Below, in pieces: positions 1 to 7,852 of a stretch of 16,185 nt of DNA. The stretch is from SIG588 sp045599305 (lineage in GTDB: Bacteria > Bacillota > Clostridia > Oscillospirales > Acutalibacteraceae), in contig JAZRVU010000047.1 of NCBI GenBank assembly GCA_045599305.1, positions 1-16,185 of the forward strand. Direction: 5' to 3'. The position numbers and the translations under genes are program-made. Position 1 is the stretch's first letter; the number at the start of each line of letters is the position of its first letter. The notes under the pieces are model-generated. The model did no database searches. It was not told the DNA's origin and saw nothing but the letters and a program-made list of their open reading frames with translations.

Positions 1-263
1 CGGGCGCCGAGATAGGAGCCGCCGATGCCGATGACCACGAACACGTCGGTGTCGCGGCGGATGCGGGCGGCCGCCTCCTTGATGCGGGCGAACTCCTCTT
101 TATCGTAATTGACGGGGAGATCCACCCAGCCCAGAAAATCGTTGCCCAGCCCGGTGCCGGCATGCAGCATCTCGTGAGCGGTGGTGACCTGCGGCTGCAG
201 AGCCGTCAGTTCATGCGGGCGGATGAAACTCCCCAGATAATGGGTATCCAGTTGCACACTCAT
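1..263 (-). CDS. pgi: Glucose-6-phosphate isomerase, N-terminal part (cut by window edge)
   Basis: Phosphoglucose isomerase interconverts glucose 6-phosphate and fructose 6-phosphate in cytoplasmic glycolysis and gluconeogenesis. Only the first 87 codons are present; the gene runs off the left edge. The reading frame begins MSVQLDTHYLGSF and ends with the segment VIGIGGSYLGAR, the conserved glycine-rich GIGGS(Y/S)LGA signature of the sugar-phosphate-binding SIS fold, placed about 75-87 residues in as in clostridial Pgi proteins. The ATG at 261-263 is preceded by AGAGAGG with good spacing, which supports this start. It has its own promoter (318-346) and follows the carboxypeptidase gene on the same strand after about 140 bases, so it is probably transcribed separately. 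The call rests on a partial protein but the signature is specific. Confidence 0.9.
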   Translation of the reverse strand, partial: MSVQLDTHYLGSFIRPHELTALQPQVTTAHEMLHAGTGLGNDFLGWVDLPVNYDKEEFARIKEAAARIRRDTDVFVVIGIGGSYLGA

Positions 264-317
264 AAAAATTTGCCTCTCTTTATTCTGACTTCGCGGCCCT
301 TCGGCCTTTACATATAC

Positions 318-346
318 ATGATACTATATTTTTTGAAGTTTTGCAA
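318..346 (-). promoter_or_regulatory. Promoter of pgi
   Basis: On the minus strand TTGCAA (341-346) and TATCAT (318-323) are separated by exactly 17 bases, which fits a sigma-A promoter. The expected transcript begins near 310 and has a leader of about 45-50 bases carrying a short GGCC/GGCC hairpin around 293-306. The surrounding region is AT-rich compared with the flanking genes. Confidence 0.65.
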
Positions 347-405
347 CCGCAAACCGGGAAATATTTGCAGTTTTTTTGTGAATTTTGTGCGAACACGGCA
401 TTTTC

Positions 406-1638
406 TCATCCGCAAAGCGCTTTCCACAACCATGAAAACGCCCGACCGAAGCCCAACCGCTCCACCGGGCGGGCGGCACGGATGGGATAGGCGGCCAGCG
501 TCTCCTCCCCGAGCGTCAGCGTCACCTCGCCCAGCACCTGATCGGGCAGCACCGGTGCCTCGGCATCCGGCTGCAGTGTCACCTCGGTGCGCACCTCCTT
601 TTCCTGTCCGCGGCGCAGCAGCAGCGGCTGTGCCGTGTTGATCACCGGCGTCACCTGCATTTCCACCCCGTGCAGCACCTTCACCGGATCCAGCGCGGCG
701 TCCTCCAGCGCGGGGGTGTAAAGCGCATAGTTGGCAAAGCCGTAGTCCAGCAGTTTGCGTGCCCCGCCGAAACGCAGTGCCGTGGTCTCGCACCCCAGCA
801 CCACCGCGCAAAGCCCCAAGCCGCCCCGCTCGGCGGTGGCGGACAGGCAATGGCCGGCGGTGGAGGTGGTGCCGGTCTTCAGACCCGTGGCACCGTCATA
901 AAAGCGGATCATCTTGTTGGTGTTCACCAGTTCGGATTTTCCCTCCCGCAGGCTGTCCATCCAAATGGTGGTGTAGCGGGTGATGTCGGGATGGGTCATC
1001 AGTTCGCGGGACATGGTCGCCACGTCCCGCGCGGTGGAATAGGCCTCATCGTTGAGCCCGCAGCAATCGAGGAAGCGGGTGTTGTCCATCCCCAGTTCCG
1101 CCGCCCGGCGGTTCATCTGCTGCACGAAGCCCTCGATCGAGCCGGCCAGCGCCTCCCCGAGCATGGCGCAGGCGTCGTTGGCCGAGACTACCGCCACCGC
1201 CTTGAGCAGGTCGTCCACCGACATGACCTCGCCCGGCTCCAGCCAGATCTGCGAGCCGCCCAGCGCCGCCGCGTCGGCCGAGCAGGTGAGCTGATCGTCA
1301 TAGCCCAGCATCCCGTTGTCGATCGCTTCCATCACCAGCAGCATCGTCATCACCTTGGTCACCGAGGCGATGGGCAGGCGGGTGTCCGCCTCCTTTTCAT
1401 AGAGCACCTCGCCCCCCGACAGGCTGATGAGGATGGCACCCTTGGCGCCGATCTCCAGTGCCTCGCCGTCCACCGACGCGGCACCGCCCGTCAGCCGCTC
1501 CCAATCCGCCTCATTCTCCCCCGTCAACTCGTTCCACGTCTCGCCCGACTCGGTATCGACGATCTGCTCTGCCGCCACCGGTGCCGCCATCACGGCCAGC
1601 ACGCCCAAACACGCGATCACCCGTTTTACCACATTCAT
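406..1638 (-). CDS. D-alanyl-D-alanine carboxypeptidase (DacF/PBP5-type, peptidase S11)
   Basis: Low-molecular-weight penicillin-binding protein that removes the terminal D-Ala from peptidoglycan stem peptides outside the membrane. The 410-residue protein starts with a signal peptide (basic MNVVKR, hydrophobic core, cleavage likely near VAA-EQ at residue 23). The three S11 motifs are present in order: SVTK (S92 nucleophile, K95), SAN (152-154) and KTG (254-256, in GLKTGTT). The C-terminal domain ends in GFGRAFSWLWKALCG, an amphipathic aromatic helix that typically anchors these enzymes to the membrane. I chose the ATG at 1638 because AAAGGAGG lies directly upstream and the signal peptide starts there; a longer frame to 1794 is not supported. 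Clostridial dacF/dacB-like genes are hard to tell apart, so no symbol is given. It is divergent from the calcium ATPase gene. Confidence 0.93.
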   Translation of the reverse strand: MNVVKRVIACLGVLAVMAAPVAAEQIVDTESGETWNELTGENEADWERLTGGAASVDGEALEIGAKGAILISLSGGEVLYEKEADTRLPIASVTKVMTMLLVMEAIDNGMLGYDDQLTCSADAAALGGSQIWLEPGEVMSVDDLLKAVAVVSANDACAMLGEALAGSIEGFVQQMNRRAAELGMDNTRFLDCCGLNDEAYSTARDVATMSRELMTHPDITRYTTIWMDSLREGKSELVNTNKMIRFYDGATGLKTGTTSTAGHCLSATAERGGLGLCAVVLGCETTALRFGGARKLLDYGFANYALYTPALEDAALDPVKVLHGVEMQVTPVINTAQPLLLRRGQEKEVRTEVTLQPDAEAPVLPDQVLGEVTLTLGEETLAAYPIRAARPVERLGFGRAFSWLWKALCG

Positions 1639-1751
1639 AGCATAGCCTCCTTTGCCAAAACATATGCACCGTCCCCGCCGTTCATACCGGCACATAACCC
1701 GTCCGCCCGGCGCATAGACATGAGGACAGAAATCCCACGGGAGGCGATCGG

Positions 1752-4355
1752 GTGACAGCGAACGGACTGACCACGGCGCAGGCGGCGCGTTCACGGGCGG
1801 AGCACGGCGGCAACGAGTTGACCGGGCACCGGCGCATAGGCTTCTGGCAGCAGTTTTTGAGCGGGTTCGGCGACCCCATCATCAAGGTGCTGCTGGTGGC
1901 ACTGGCGCTGAATGTGCTGTTCTTTTTTCATCGGTTCGACTGGTTTGAATCCGCCGGCATCGCGCTGGCGATCTTCCTTTCGACCTTCGTATCGGCGCTG
2001 TCGGAATACGGCAGCGAATCCGCCTTTGAAGAACTGCAGCGGGAGAGCGCCCGCATCACCTGCCGGGTGCGGCGGGACGGACGGCTGACGGTGCTGCCGC
2101 TGGGCGATATCGTGGTCGGAGACGCGGTGCTGCTGCAGGCGGGCGAGCGGGTGCCCGCGGACGGCGTGCTGGCCGAGGGGGCGCTTTCGGTGGATCAGTC
2201 CGCCCTCAACGGCGAGAGCCGCGAGACGAAAAAACGCCCCGCCGACGCCTTTACCGGTGACCCGGCGGCACCGGGCGACCTGTTCCGGGGCAGCGTGGTC
2301 ACCGCCGGAGACGGCGTGCTGGTCGTCGCGCAGGTGGGGGCGGCCACCCTGTACGGCGGCATGGCGGGCGAACTGCACGAGCGCGCCCCCGAAAGCCCGC
2401 TGAAGACCCGGCTGGCGGGACTGGCGCGCACCATCAGCCGCATGGGCTATGCCGCGGCGGCACTGGTCGCGGCGGCCGACCTCTTCCACTCTTTCGTGAT
2501 GGACAACGCCTTTCGGGGCCCCGCCATCCTGCAGGCGCTCACCGACTGGCCCACCGCCTTCGGAAACCTGCTGCACGCGCTGACACTGGCGATCACCATG
2601 ATCGTGGTGGCCGTGCCGGAGGGGCTGCCCATGATGATCACGGTGGTGCTCTCGGCCAACATCCGCAAAATGCTGCGTGACCGGGTACTGGTGCGCCGCC
2701 CGGTGGGGATCGAGACCGCCGGCAGTCTGAACATCCTGTTCACCGACAAGACCGGCACCCTCACCGGCGGGAGGCTCACCGTCTCCCGCTTCGTCACCGG
2801 GCGGGGAGAGGTGCTGGACGCGGCGGCGGTAAGGCGGCAGGGACTGTGGCAGACGGTGGTGCGCGGCTGTCTGCTCAACAGCGAGAGCACCCCCGTGGGC
2901 GGCCGTGCCGTGGGCGGCAACGCCACCGACCGTGCGCTGACCGAATGGGTACTGCCCGCGTCATCCCCCGCCGCCGTGACCGCCCGTCTCCCGTTCGACA
3001 GCGCCGTCAAGTTTTCCGCCGTGCAGACAGCCGACGGGCGGGTGCTGATCAAGGGGGCGCCGGAAAAACTGCTGCCTGCCTGCACCCGTTTCTGCGGCAG
3101 CGGCGGCGAGCCTCTGCCGCTTGGCTCGCTCGCCCCGGTGACCGCCGCGTGGCACGCGCTTGCCGGGGAGGCGATGCGGGTGCTGGCGCTGGCGGAATGT
3201 GACGCCCCGCTCCCGCGTGACGGCCGCTTTCACGACCTCACGCTGGTGGGGCTGGTGGGCATCCGCGACGGTCTGCGTCCCGGTGCGCGGGAGGCGGTGG
3301 ACGCTGTGCGCGGTGCGGGGGTGCAGGTGGTGATGATCACGGGGGACAACCGCGACACCGCCGCGGCCATCGCCCGCGAGGCGGGGATATGGCGAGCGGG
3401 AGACGGCCCGTCGGCGGCGGTGACCGGCGAAGAACTGGCGCGCCTCTCGGATGACGAACTGCGCCGCCGTCTGCCGGAACTGCGGGTGGTGGCACGGGCG
3501 CTGCCCGCCGACAAGAGCCGTCTGGTGCGGGCGGCACAGGAACTGGGTCTGGTGGCGGGCATGACGGGCGACGGCGTGAACGACGCACCGGCGCTCAAAA
3601 AGGCGGATGTGGGCTTTGCGATGGGCAGCGGCACCGAGGTGGCCAAGGAGGCGGGCGACATCGTCATTCTGGACGACAACTTCGCCTCCATCGGCCGCGC
3701 CATCCTCTACGGCCGCACCATCTTCAAAAGCATCCGCAAATTCATCGTCTTTCAGCTCACCATGAATCTTTCGGCCGCGGGCATTTCCGTCATCGGCCCC
3801 TTCATCGGCATCGAAGCGCCGGTCACGGTGATCCAGATGCTGTGGATCAACCTCATCATGGACACGCTGGCGGGGCTCGCCTTTGCAGGCGAGCCGCCGC
3901 TGCCGGAATACATGGCCGAGCCGCCCAAATCCCGCACCGAGCCGGTGCTTGACCGCCGCATGATCCGGCAGATCCTCTGGTGCGGCGGCTACACGCTGCT
4001 TTTGTGCATCCTCTTTCTGAAATGGGAGCCGGTCAAGGCGCTGTTTCGCTTCGACACCGACCCCATCTTTCGCATGACGGCGTTTTTCGCCCTCTTCATC
4101 TTCAGCGGCATCGCCAACGCCTTCAACGCCCGCACCGCCCGCGCCGACCCGCTCGCCAACCTGCGGCAGAATCCCGCTTTTTCGCTCATCATGGCGGCGG
4201 TGGCGGCGGGGCAGCTGGCGCTGCTCTATTTCGGCGGCAGCCTCTTTCGCACCGCGCCGCTCACCGCCGGCGAACTGTTCCGGGTGCTGCTGCTCGCCGC
4301 CTCCGTGATCCCCGCCGACTGTGTGCGCAAACTTTTTCCGAAAAAACGCAATTGA
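1752..4355 (+). CDS. Calcium-transporting P-type ATPase (P2B/PMCA-like)
   Basis: Membrane ATPase expected to export Ca2+ from the cytoplasm. The 867-residue protein contains the actuator motif LNGES (152-156), PEGLP in the fourth membrane helix (289-293), the phosphorylation site DKTGT (332-336), KGAPE in the nucleotide-binding domain (434-438) and TGDGVNDAPALK (605-616). The helix-6 ion-binding segment reads WINLIMDT (N700 and D704), as in PMCA-type calcium pumps, and together with the PEGLP glutamate argues for Ca2+ over heavy metals or K+. Membrane helices occur at about 43-60, 65-82, 233-250, 277-302 and in a C-terminal cluster after residue 665. The start is GTG, with GGGAGGCG 7-8 bases upstream. 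There is no N-terminal metal-binding domain and no calmodulin-type tail. Its last codons overlap the proS promoter region, with no terminator between. Confidence 0.92.
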   Translation: MTANGLTTAQAARSRAEHGGNELTGHRRIGFWQQFLSGFGDPIIKVLLVALALNVLFFFHRFDWFESAGIALAIFLSTFVSALSEYGSESAFEELQRESARITCRVRRDGRLTVLPLGDIVVGDAVLLQAGERVPADGVLAEGALSVDQSALNGESRETKKRPADAFTGDPAAPGDLFRGSVVTAGDGVLVVAQVGAATLYGGMAGELHERAPESPLKTRLAGLARTISRMGYAAAALVAAADLFHSFVMDNAFRGPAILQALTDWPTAFGNLLHALTLAITMIVVAVPEGLPMMITVVLSANIRKMLRDRVLVRRPVGIETAGSLNILFTDKTGTLTGGRLTVSRFVTGRGEVLDAAAVRRQGLWQTVVRGCLLNSESTPVGGRAVGGNATDRALTEWVLPASSPAAVTARLPFDSAVKFSAVQTADGRVLIKGAPEKLLPACTRFCGSGGEPLPLGSLAPVTAAWHALAGEAMRVLALAECDAPLPRDGRFHDLTLVGLVGIRDGLRPGAREAVDAVRGAGVQVVMITGDNRDTAAAIAREAGIWRAGDGPSAAVTGEELARLSDDELRRRLPELRVVARALPADKSRLVRAAQELGLVAGMTGDGVNDAPALKKADVGFAMGSGTEVAKEAGDIVILDDNFASIGRAILYGRTIFKSIRKFIVFQLTMNLSAAGISVIGPFIGIEAPVTVIQMLWINLIMDTLAGLAFAGEPPLPEYMAEPPKSRTEPVLDRRMIRQILWCGGYTLLLCILFLKWEPVKALFRFDTDPIFRMTAFFALFIFSGIANAFNARTARADPLANLRQNPAFSLIMAAVAAGQLALLYFGGSLFRTAPLTAGELFRVLLLAASVIPADCVRKLFPKKRN

Positions 4356-4358
4356 CAG

Positions 4359-4387
4359 TTGAAAAACCGCGCGGGATTTAGTATAAT
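4359..4387 (+). promoter_or_regulatory. Promoter of the proS operon
   Basis: TTGAAA (4359-4364) and a perfect TATAAT (4382-4387) are 17 bases apart. A second -35-like TTGACA at 4352-4357 is 24 bases from the -10 box, too far to pair with it, and it contains the ATPase stop codon. The predicted leader is only about 32 bases, so there is no room for a T-box riboswitch. Confidence 0.8.
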
Positions 4388-4424
4388 AGTCGTATATTTT
4401 GCAAATAAAGGAATGATAACGACT
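4388..4424 (+). repeat. Inverted repeat AGTCGT/ACGACT spanning the proS leader
   Basis: AGTCGT (4388-4393) directly follows the -10 box and its exact complement ACGACT (4419-4424) ends one base before the proS ATG. The ribosome binding site AAAGGA (4407-4412) lies in the loop between the arms. The same left-arm sequence, extended to AGTCGTATA, also directly follows the mntP -10 box. It may be an operator or a leader hairpin; the stem of six pairs is short, so this is tentative. Confidence 0.4.
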
Positions 4425-4425
4425 T

Positions 4426-5868
4426 ATGGCGGCAGATAACAAGAAGATGGTCGATGCCATCACCTCCATGGAGGACGATTTTGCCCAGTGGTACACCGAC
4501 GTGGTGAAAAAGGCGGAACTGATCGAATACACCAGCGTGAAAGGGTGCATGGTCATCCGTCCCTACGGCTATGCCATCTGGGAACTGATGCAGCACATTC
4601 TGGACGGGATGTTCAAGGCGACGGGGCACGAAAACGTGTGCATGCCCATGTTCATCCCCGAAAGCCTGCTGCAGAAGGAAAAGGATCACGTGGAAGGCTT
4701 CGCGCCGGAGGTGGCGTGGGTCACCCACGGCGGCAAGGAGGAACTGGAGGAGCGCCTGTGCGTGCGTCCCACCTCCGAGACGCTGTTCTGCGAACACTAT
4801 GCCAACATCGTCCACTCGTGGCGTGACCTGCCCAAACTCTATAACCAGTGGGTCAGCGTGGTGCGGTGGGAAAAGACCACCCGTCCCTTCCTGCGCTCGC
4901 GCGAATTCCTGTGGCAGGAGGGTCACACTATCCATGCCACCCCCGAGGAGGCCGTGGCCGAGACCGAACAAATGCTTAATGTCTACGCCGAATTCTGCGA
5001 GAAGTACCTCGCCATGCCGGTGCTCAAGGGCCGCAAGACCGAGAGCGACAAATTCGCCGGTGCGGTGGCCACCTACGCTATCGAGGCGCTGATGCACGAC
5101 GGCAAGGCGCTGCAGGCGGGCACCTCCCACTACTTCGGTGACGGCTTTGCCCGCGCCTTCGGCATCCAGTTTACCAACAAGGAAAACACCCTGCAGTATC
5201 CCCACCAGACCTCGTGGGGCGTCACCACCCGTCTCATCGGTGCCATCATCATGACCCACGGCGATAACAACGGTCTGGTACTGCCCCCCGCCGTGGCGCC
5301 GGTGCAGGTGGTCATCCTGCCCATCGCCCAGCACAAGGAGGGCGTGCTCGAGGCCGCCGGTGCCCTGCGCGACCGGCTCTCGCAGTTCGTGCGGGTGAAG
5401 ATGGACGACAGCGACAATTCCGCCGGCTGGAAATTTGCCGAATATGAGATGAAGGGCGTGCCGCTGCGTCTGGAGATCGGCCCCAAGGACATCGCCGCCG
5501 GCCAGTGCGTGCTGGTGCGCCGCGACAACCGCGAAAAGACGGTGGTGGCGCTGGACGAACTGGAGACCGTCATCCCCAAGATGCTGCAGGAGGTGCACGA
5601 CGCCCTCTATCAGAAAGCGCTGGAAAACCGCGAGCGCCGCACCTACGCCTGCACCTCCATGGAGGAGATCACCCGCACGCTCGAAGAAAAGGGCGATGGC
5701 TTCGTGAAAGCCATGTGGTGCGGTGAAGAGGCGTGCGAGGACAAGGTGAAGGAGATCACCGGTGTCGGCTCGCGCTGCATCCCGTTCGAGCAGGAGACCC
5801 TCTCTGACCGCTGTGTCTGCTGCGGCAAGCCCGCCAAGCACATGGTCGTCTGGGGCAAGGCCTATTAA
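4426..5868 (+). CDS. proS: Proline--tRNA ligase, type 3 (archaeal/eukaryotic-like form)
   Basis: Charges tRNA-Pro with proline in the cytoplasm. At 480 residues it matches the compact type 3 ProRS, which lacks the editing insertion of the E. coli type. Class II motif 2 is visible as RWEKTTRPFLRSREFLWQEG and motif 3 as GVTTRLIGAIIMTHGDNNG. The C-terminal extension carries four cysteines with spacing C432-C437-C463-C466, the expected zinc site, and ends in Tyr (WGKAY), a hallmark of this form. The ATG at 4426 is the first in-frame start; AAAGGA is 13 bases upstream, slightly far, and a nearer ATG at 4413 is out of frame. It is the first gene of an operon with a cyclophilin and mtnN. No T-box leader is present. 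Confidence 0.96.
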   Translation: MAADNKKMVDAITSMEDDFAQWYTDVVKKAELIEYTSVKGCMVIRPYGYAIWELMQHILDGMFKATGHENVCMPMFIPESLLQKEKDHVEGFAPEVAWVTHGGKEELEERLCVRPTSETLFCEHYANIVHSWRDLPKLYNQWVSVVRWEKTTRPFLRSREFLWQEGHTIHATPEEAVAETEQMLNVYAEFCEKYLAMPVLKGRKTESDKFAGAVATYAIEALMHDGKALQAGTSHYFGDGFARAFGIQFTNKENTLQYPHQTSWGVTTRLIGAIIMTHGDNNGLVLPPAVAPVQVVILPIAQHKEGVLEAAGALRDRLSQFVRVKMDDSDNSAGWKFAEYEMKGVPLRLEIGPKDIAAGQCVLVRRDNREKTVVALDELETVIPKMLQEVHDALYQKALENRERRTYACTSMEEITRTLEEKGDGFVKAMWCGEEACEDKVKEITGVGSRCIPFEQETLSDRCVCCGKPAKHMVVWGKAY

Positions 5869-5883
5869 GAGGAGGATATACCT

Positions 5884-6477
5884 ATGGCACAGCTTGACAG
5901 ACCCGTGGCCGGCGATACCGTGGCCACCCTCCACACCTCCATGGGCGACATTTCGGTGAAACTGTTCCCCGAAAAAGCGCCGAAGACCGTGGAAAATTTC
6001 GTGACCCACGCCAAAAACGGCTATTATGACGGGGTGACCTTCCACCGCGTCATTAACGATTTCATGATCCAGGGCGGTGACCCGGACGGCACCGGCTGCG
6101 GCGGCGAGAGCATCTGGGGACGTCCGTTCGAGGACGAATTCGATATCGACCTGCGCAACTACCGCGGGGCTTTGTCGATGGCCAACGCCGGCCCCCGCAC
6201 CAACGGCAGCCAGTTCTTCATCGTGCAGTGCAAAGAGGTCGCGCCCCAGCTGATCCCGCAGATGCGGCAGCTGGAGGACGGCGGCTTCCCCAAGGACGTG
6301 ACCGACAACTATGTGCAGGTGGGCGGCACGCCCCACCTGGATTTCCACCACACCGTGTTCGGGCAGGTGTGCGAGGGCATGGACGTGGTGGACGCGATCG
6401 CCGGTGTGAAGACCGACCGCATGGATAAACCGCTGACCCCCGTCGTCATCCGGTCGATCGACGTCAAGGTGCTGTGA
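5884..6477 (+). CDS. Cyclophilin-type peptidyl-prolyl cis-trans isomerase
   Basis: Catalyses cis-trans isomerisation of X-Pro bonds to help protein folding. The 197-residue protein is a single cyclophilin domain: FHRVINDFMIQGGDP (R55 catalytic, F60, M61, Q63) and GPRTNGSQFFIV (Q110, F112) are the standard active-site segments. There is no signal peptide or lipobox, so it should be cytoplasmic. An acidic-aromatic insertion (about residues 114-140, QLIPQMRQLEDGGFPKD) makes it a little longer than minimal bacterial cyclophilins. Translation starts at an ATG with AGAGGAGG seven bases upstream, 15 bases after the proS stop. It ends one base before the mtnN start, so the two are probably translationally coupled. 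Confidence 0.94.
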   Translation: MAQLDRPVAGDTVATLHTSMGDISVKLFPEKAPKTVENFVTHAKNGYYDGVTFHRVINDFMIQGGDPDGTGCGGESIWGRPFEDEFDIDLRNYRGALSMANAGPRTNGSQFFIVQCKEVAPQLIPQMRQLEDGGFPKDVTDNYVQVGGTPHLDFHHTVFGQVCEGMDVVDAIAGVKTDRMDKPLTPVVIRSIDVKVL

Positions 6478-6478
6478 T

Positions 6479-7192
6479 ATGACATTCGGTATCATCGGGG
6501 CCATGGACCCGGAGATCGACGCGTTGGTGGCCGCTATGGAGGACGCCGCGCAGGAGCGGGCCGCGGGGCTGACCTTTCACCGCGGCCGCATCGCCGGTCA
6601 TGACGTGGTGGTGGTGCGCTGCGGGGTGGGCAAGGTCTGCGCCGCGCTGTGTGCGCAGCTGCTGATCGACCGCTATCAGGTCGGCTGCCTCGTCAGCACC
6701 GGCATCGCCGGCGGGCTGAAGCCCGGCATGACGATCGGCGATTTCGTGGTGGCGGACGACGCTGTGCAGCACGATTTTGACCTGACCCCCTTCGGCTATG
6801 CCCGTGCACACCTGCCCGCCATGGGCGGCGCACGGGATCTGCCCAGCCGCTTCCCCGCCGACAAAGCCCTTACCGCCGCGTTCCGCCGGGCGGCCGAAAA
6901 GGTGGCCGCCGGCCGTTTTCGCTGTCACGGGGGCACCGTGGCCACCGGCGATGTGTTTGTCAACCGCAACGATATGAAGCACGCGCTGGTGCGGGATTTC
7001 GACGCCGTCGCGGCGGAGATGGAGGGCGGCGCCATTGCGCAGGCCGCCTGTATCAACGGGGTGCCGTTCGTGCTGGTGCGCGCCATTTCGGATCTAGCGG
7101 ACGACGAGACCATGGTAGATTACAACGCCTTTGAGGAAGAGGCCGCCGACCGCAGTGCGCATATCCTGCTGAACATTCTGCAGAACACTTGA
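6479..7192 (+). CDS. mtnN: 5'-methylthioadenosine/S-adenosylhomocysteine nucleosidase
   Basis: Hydrolyses the glycosidic bond of methylthioadenosine and S-adenosylhomocysteine, clearing inhibitory products of polyamine synthesis and SAM-dependent methylation and feeding the methionine salvage and LuxS routes. The 237-residue sequence opens with GIIGAMDPEIDAL (E12, the catalytic acid region), has STGIAGGL (73-80), and ends with AAEMEGGAIAQAA (E180, E182) and RAISDLAD (D205). These are the ligand-binding and catalytic motifs of MtnN/Pfs. The ATG lies one base after the cyclophilin stop, so it is the third gene of the proS operon. Its stop codon TGA is inside the -35 box of the mntP promoter. 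Confidence 0.95.
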   Translation: MTFGIIGAMDPEIDALVAAMEDAAQERAAGLTFHRGRIAGHDVVVVRCGVGKVCAALCAQLLIDRYQVGCLVSTGIAGGLKPGMTIGDFVVADDAVQHDFDLTPFGYARAHLPAMGGARDLPSRFPADKALTAAFRRAAEKVAAGRFRCHGGTVATGDVFVNRNDMKHALVRDFDAVAAEMEGGAIAQAACINGVPFVLVRAISDLADDETMVDYNAFEEEAADRSAHILLNILQNT

Positions 7193-7217
7193 CACGGCAG
7201 TCGAATTATGGTATAAA
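7189..7217 (+). promoter_or_regulatory. Promoter of mntP
   Basis: A consensus TTGACA (7189-7194) and TATAAA (7212-7217) are 17 bases apart. The -35 hexamer contains the mtnN stop codon. The -10 box runs into the left arm of a long perfect palindrome, so the start point, near 7224, lies within it. Confidence 0.8.
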
Positions 7218-7251
7218 AAGTCGTATACATCACTGATGTATACGACTTTTT
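7215..7251 (+). terminator. Perfect 18+18 bp palindrome: terminator-like hairpin and possible operator
   Basis: The left arm 7215-7232 and right arm 7234-7251 are exact reverse complements around one central C (core GTCGTATACATCA / TGATGTATACGAC). The arms begin with A5 and end with a run of six T (7247-7252), the shape of a bidirectional intrinsic terminator, suitable for ending the proS operon. The stem is AT-rich for a terminator. Because it also covers the mntP -10 end and start point, it may equally be a repressor site. The two roles are not exclusive. Confidence 0.7.
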
Positions 7252-7270
7252 TGCGAAAGGCGGCAGTCAG

Positions 7271-7852
7271 ATGTCTTTCGGTCTTCTTTTTATCCTGAAC
7301 AGTATTTTACTCGGCGTGGGGCTCGCCATGGATGCCTTTTCCGTCTCGCTGGTCAACGGGCTCAATGAGCCCGGCATCCGCAAGCGCAAGATCGCCGGCA
7401 TCGCGGGTACATTTGCCGCCTTTCAGGCGCTGATGCCCATGATCGGCTGGCTGTGCGTCCACACCATCGTGTGGTGTTTTGAAGCCTTCAGCCGGTTCAT
7501 CCCGTGGATCGCGCTGGTGCTGCTCCTGTTCATCGGCGGCAAGATGCTGTATGACGGGCTGCGCCCCGCCGCCGAAGAGACGGCACCCGGTGTGGGGATC
7601 GGTGCCCTGCTGGTGCAGGGCGTGGCTACCTCCATCGACGCACTGTCGGTGGGCTTCACCATCGCGGAATACGACTGGCGGTCTGCCCTGCTGTGTGCCC
7701 TCATCATCGCCGCCGTCACCTTTCTCATCTGCGTGGGCGGCGTGCTCATCGGGCGGGCGTTCGGCACCAAACTGGCCGGGAAAGCCAATATTCTGGGCGG
7801 TGCCATCCTCATTCTGATCGGTATCGAGATATTTATTAAAGGGATAATTTGA
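7271..7852 (+). CDS. mntP: Putative manganese efflux pump MntP
   Basis: Six-helix inner-membrane protein of the MntP (formerly YebN) family, which exports Mn2+. In the 193-residue protein the two internal repeats each carry the family signature: GLAMDAFSVSL (D21) and GVATSIDALSVGF (D123). Hydrophobic segments lie near 5-27, 42-68, 78-94, 109-131, 136-158 and 172-191. AAAGGCGG precedes the ATG by about seven bases. It has its own promoter overlapping a palindrome. The leader of about 47 bases is too short for the yybP-ykoY manganese riboswitch that often controls this family in Firmicutes, so any control by metal must be by another means. Confidence 0.93.
   Translation: MSFGLLFILNSILLGVGLAMDAFSVSLVNGLNEPGIRKRKIAGIAGTFAAFQALMPMIGWLCVHTIVWCFEAFSRFIPWIALVLLLFIGGKMLYDGLRPAAEETAPGVGIGALLVQGVATSIDALSVGFTIAEYDWRSALLCALIIAAVTFLICVGGVLIGRAFGTKLAGKANILGGAILILIGIEIFIKGII

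Noticed and set aside
264..405. A terminator for the carboxypeptidase gene in the gap before pgi
   Set aside because: Only very short stems with no following T-tract on the minus strand were found, so none can be supported.
670..1755. A 361-codon plus-strand open frame opposite the carboxypeptidase gene
   Set aside because: The minus strand encodes a complete DD-carboxypeptidase with all three motifs and a signal peptide; the plus frame has no recognisable domain.
4388..4425. T-box riboswitch upstream of proS
   Set aside because: The leader is only about 32 bases, with no room for a stem I or antiterminator.
4378..6504. A 708-codon open frame on the minus strand across proS, the cyclophilin and mtnN
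   Set aside because: It is antisense to three clearly identified genes, is rich in His/Gly/Val as expected of a GC-rich shadow frame, and has no ribosome binding site. The same holds for the long minus frames over the ATPase (2961-4556) and the oxidoreductase (9965-11293), and for the minus frame over the lyase (11822-13522).
7218..7270. yybP-ykoY manganese riboswitch upstream of mntP
   Set aside because: The leader is about 47 bases and is taken up by a simple palindrome; the conserved riboswitch bulges are absent.
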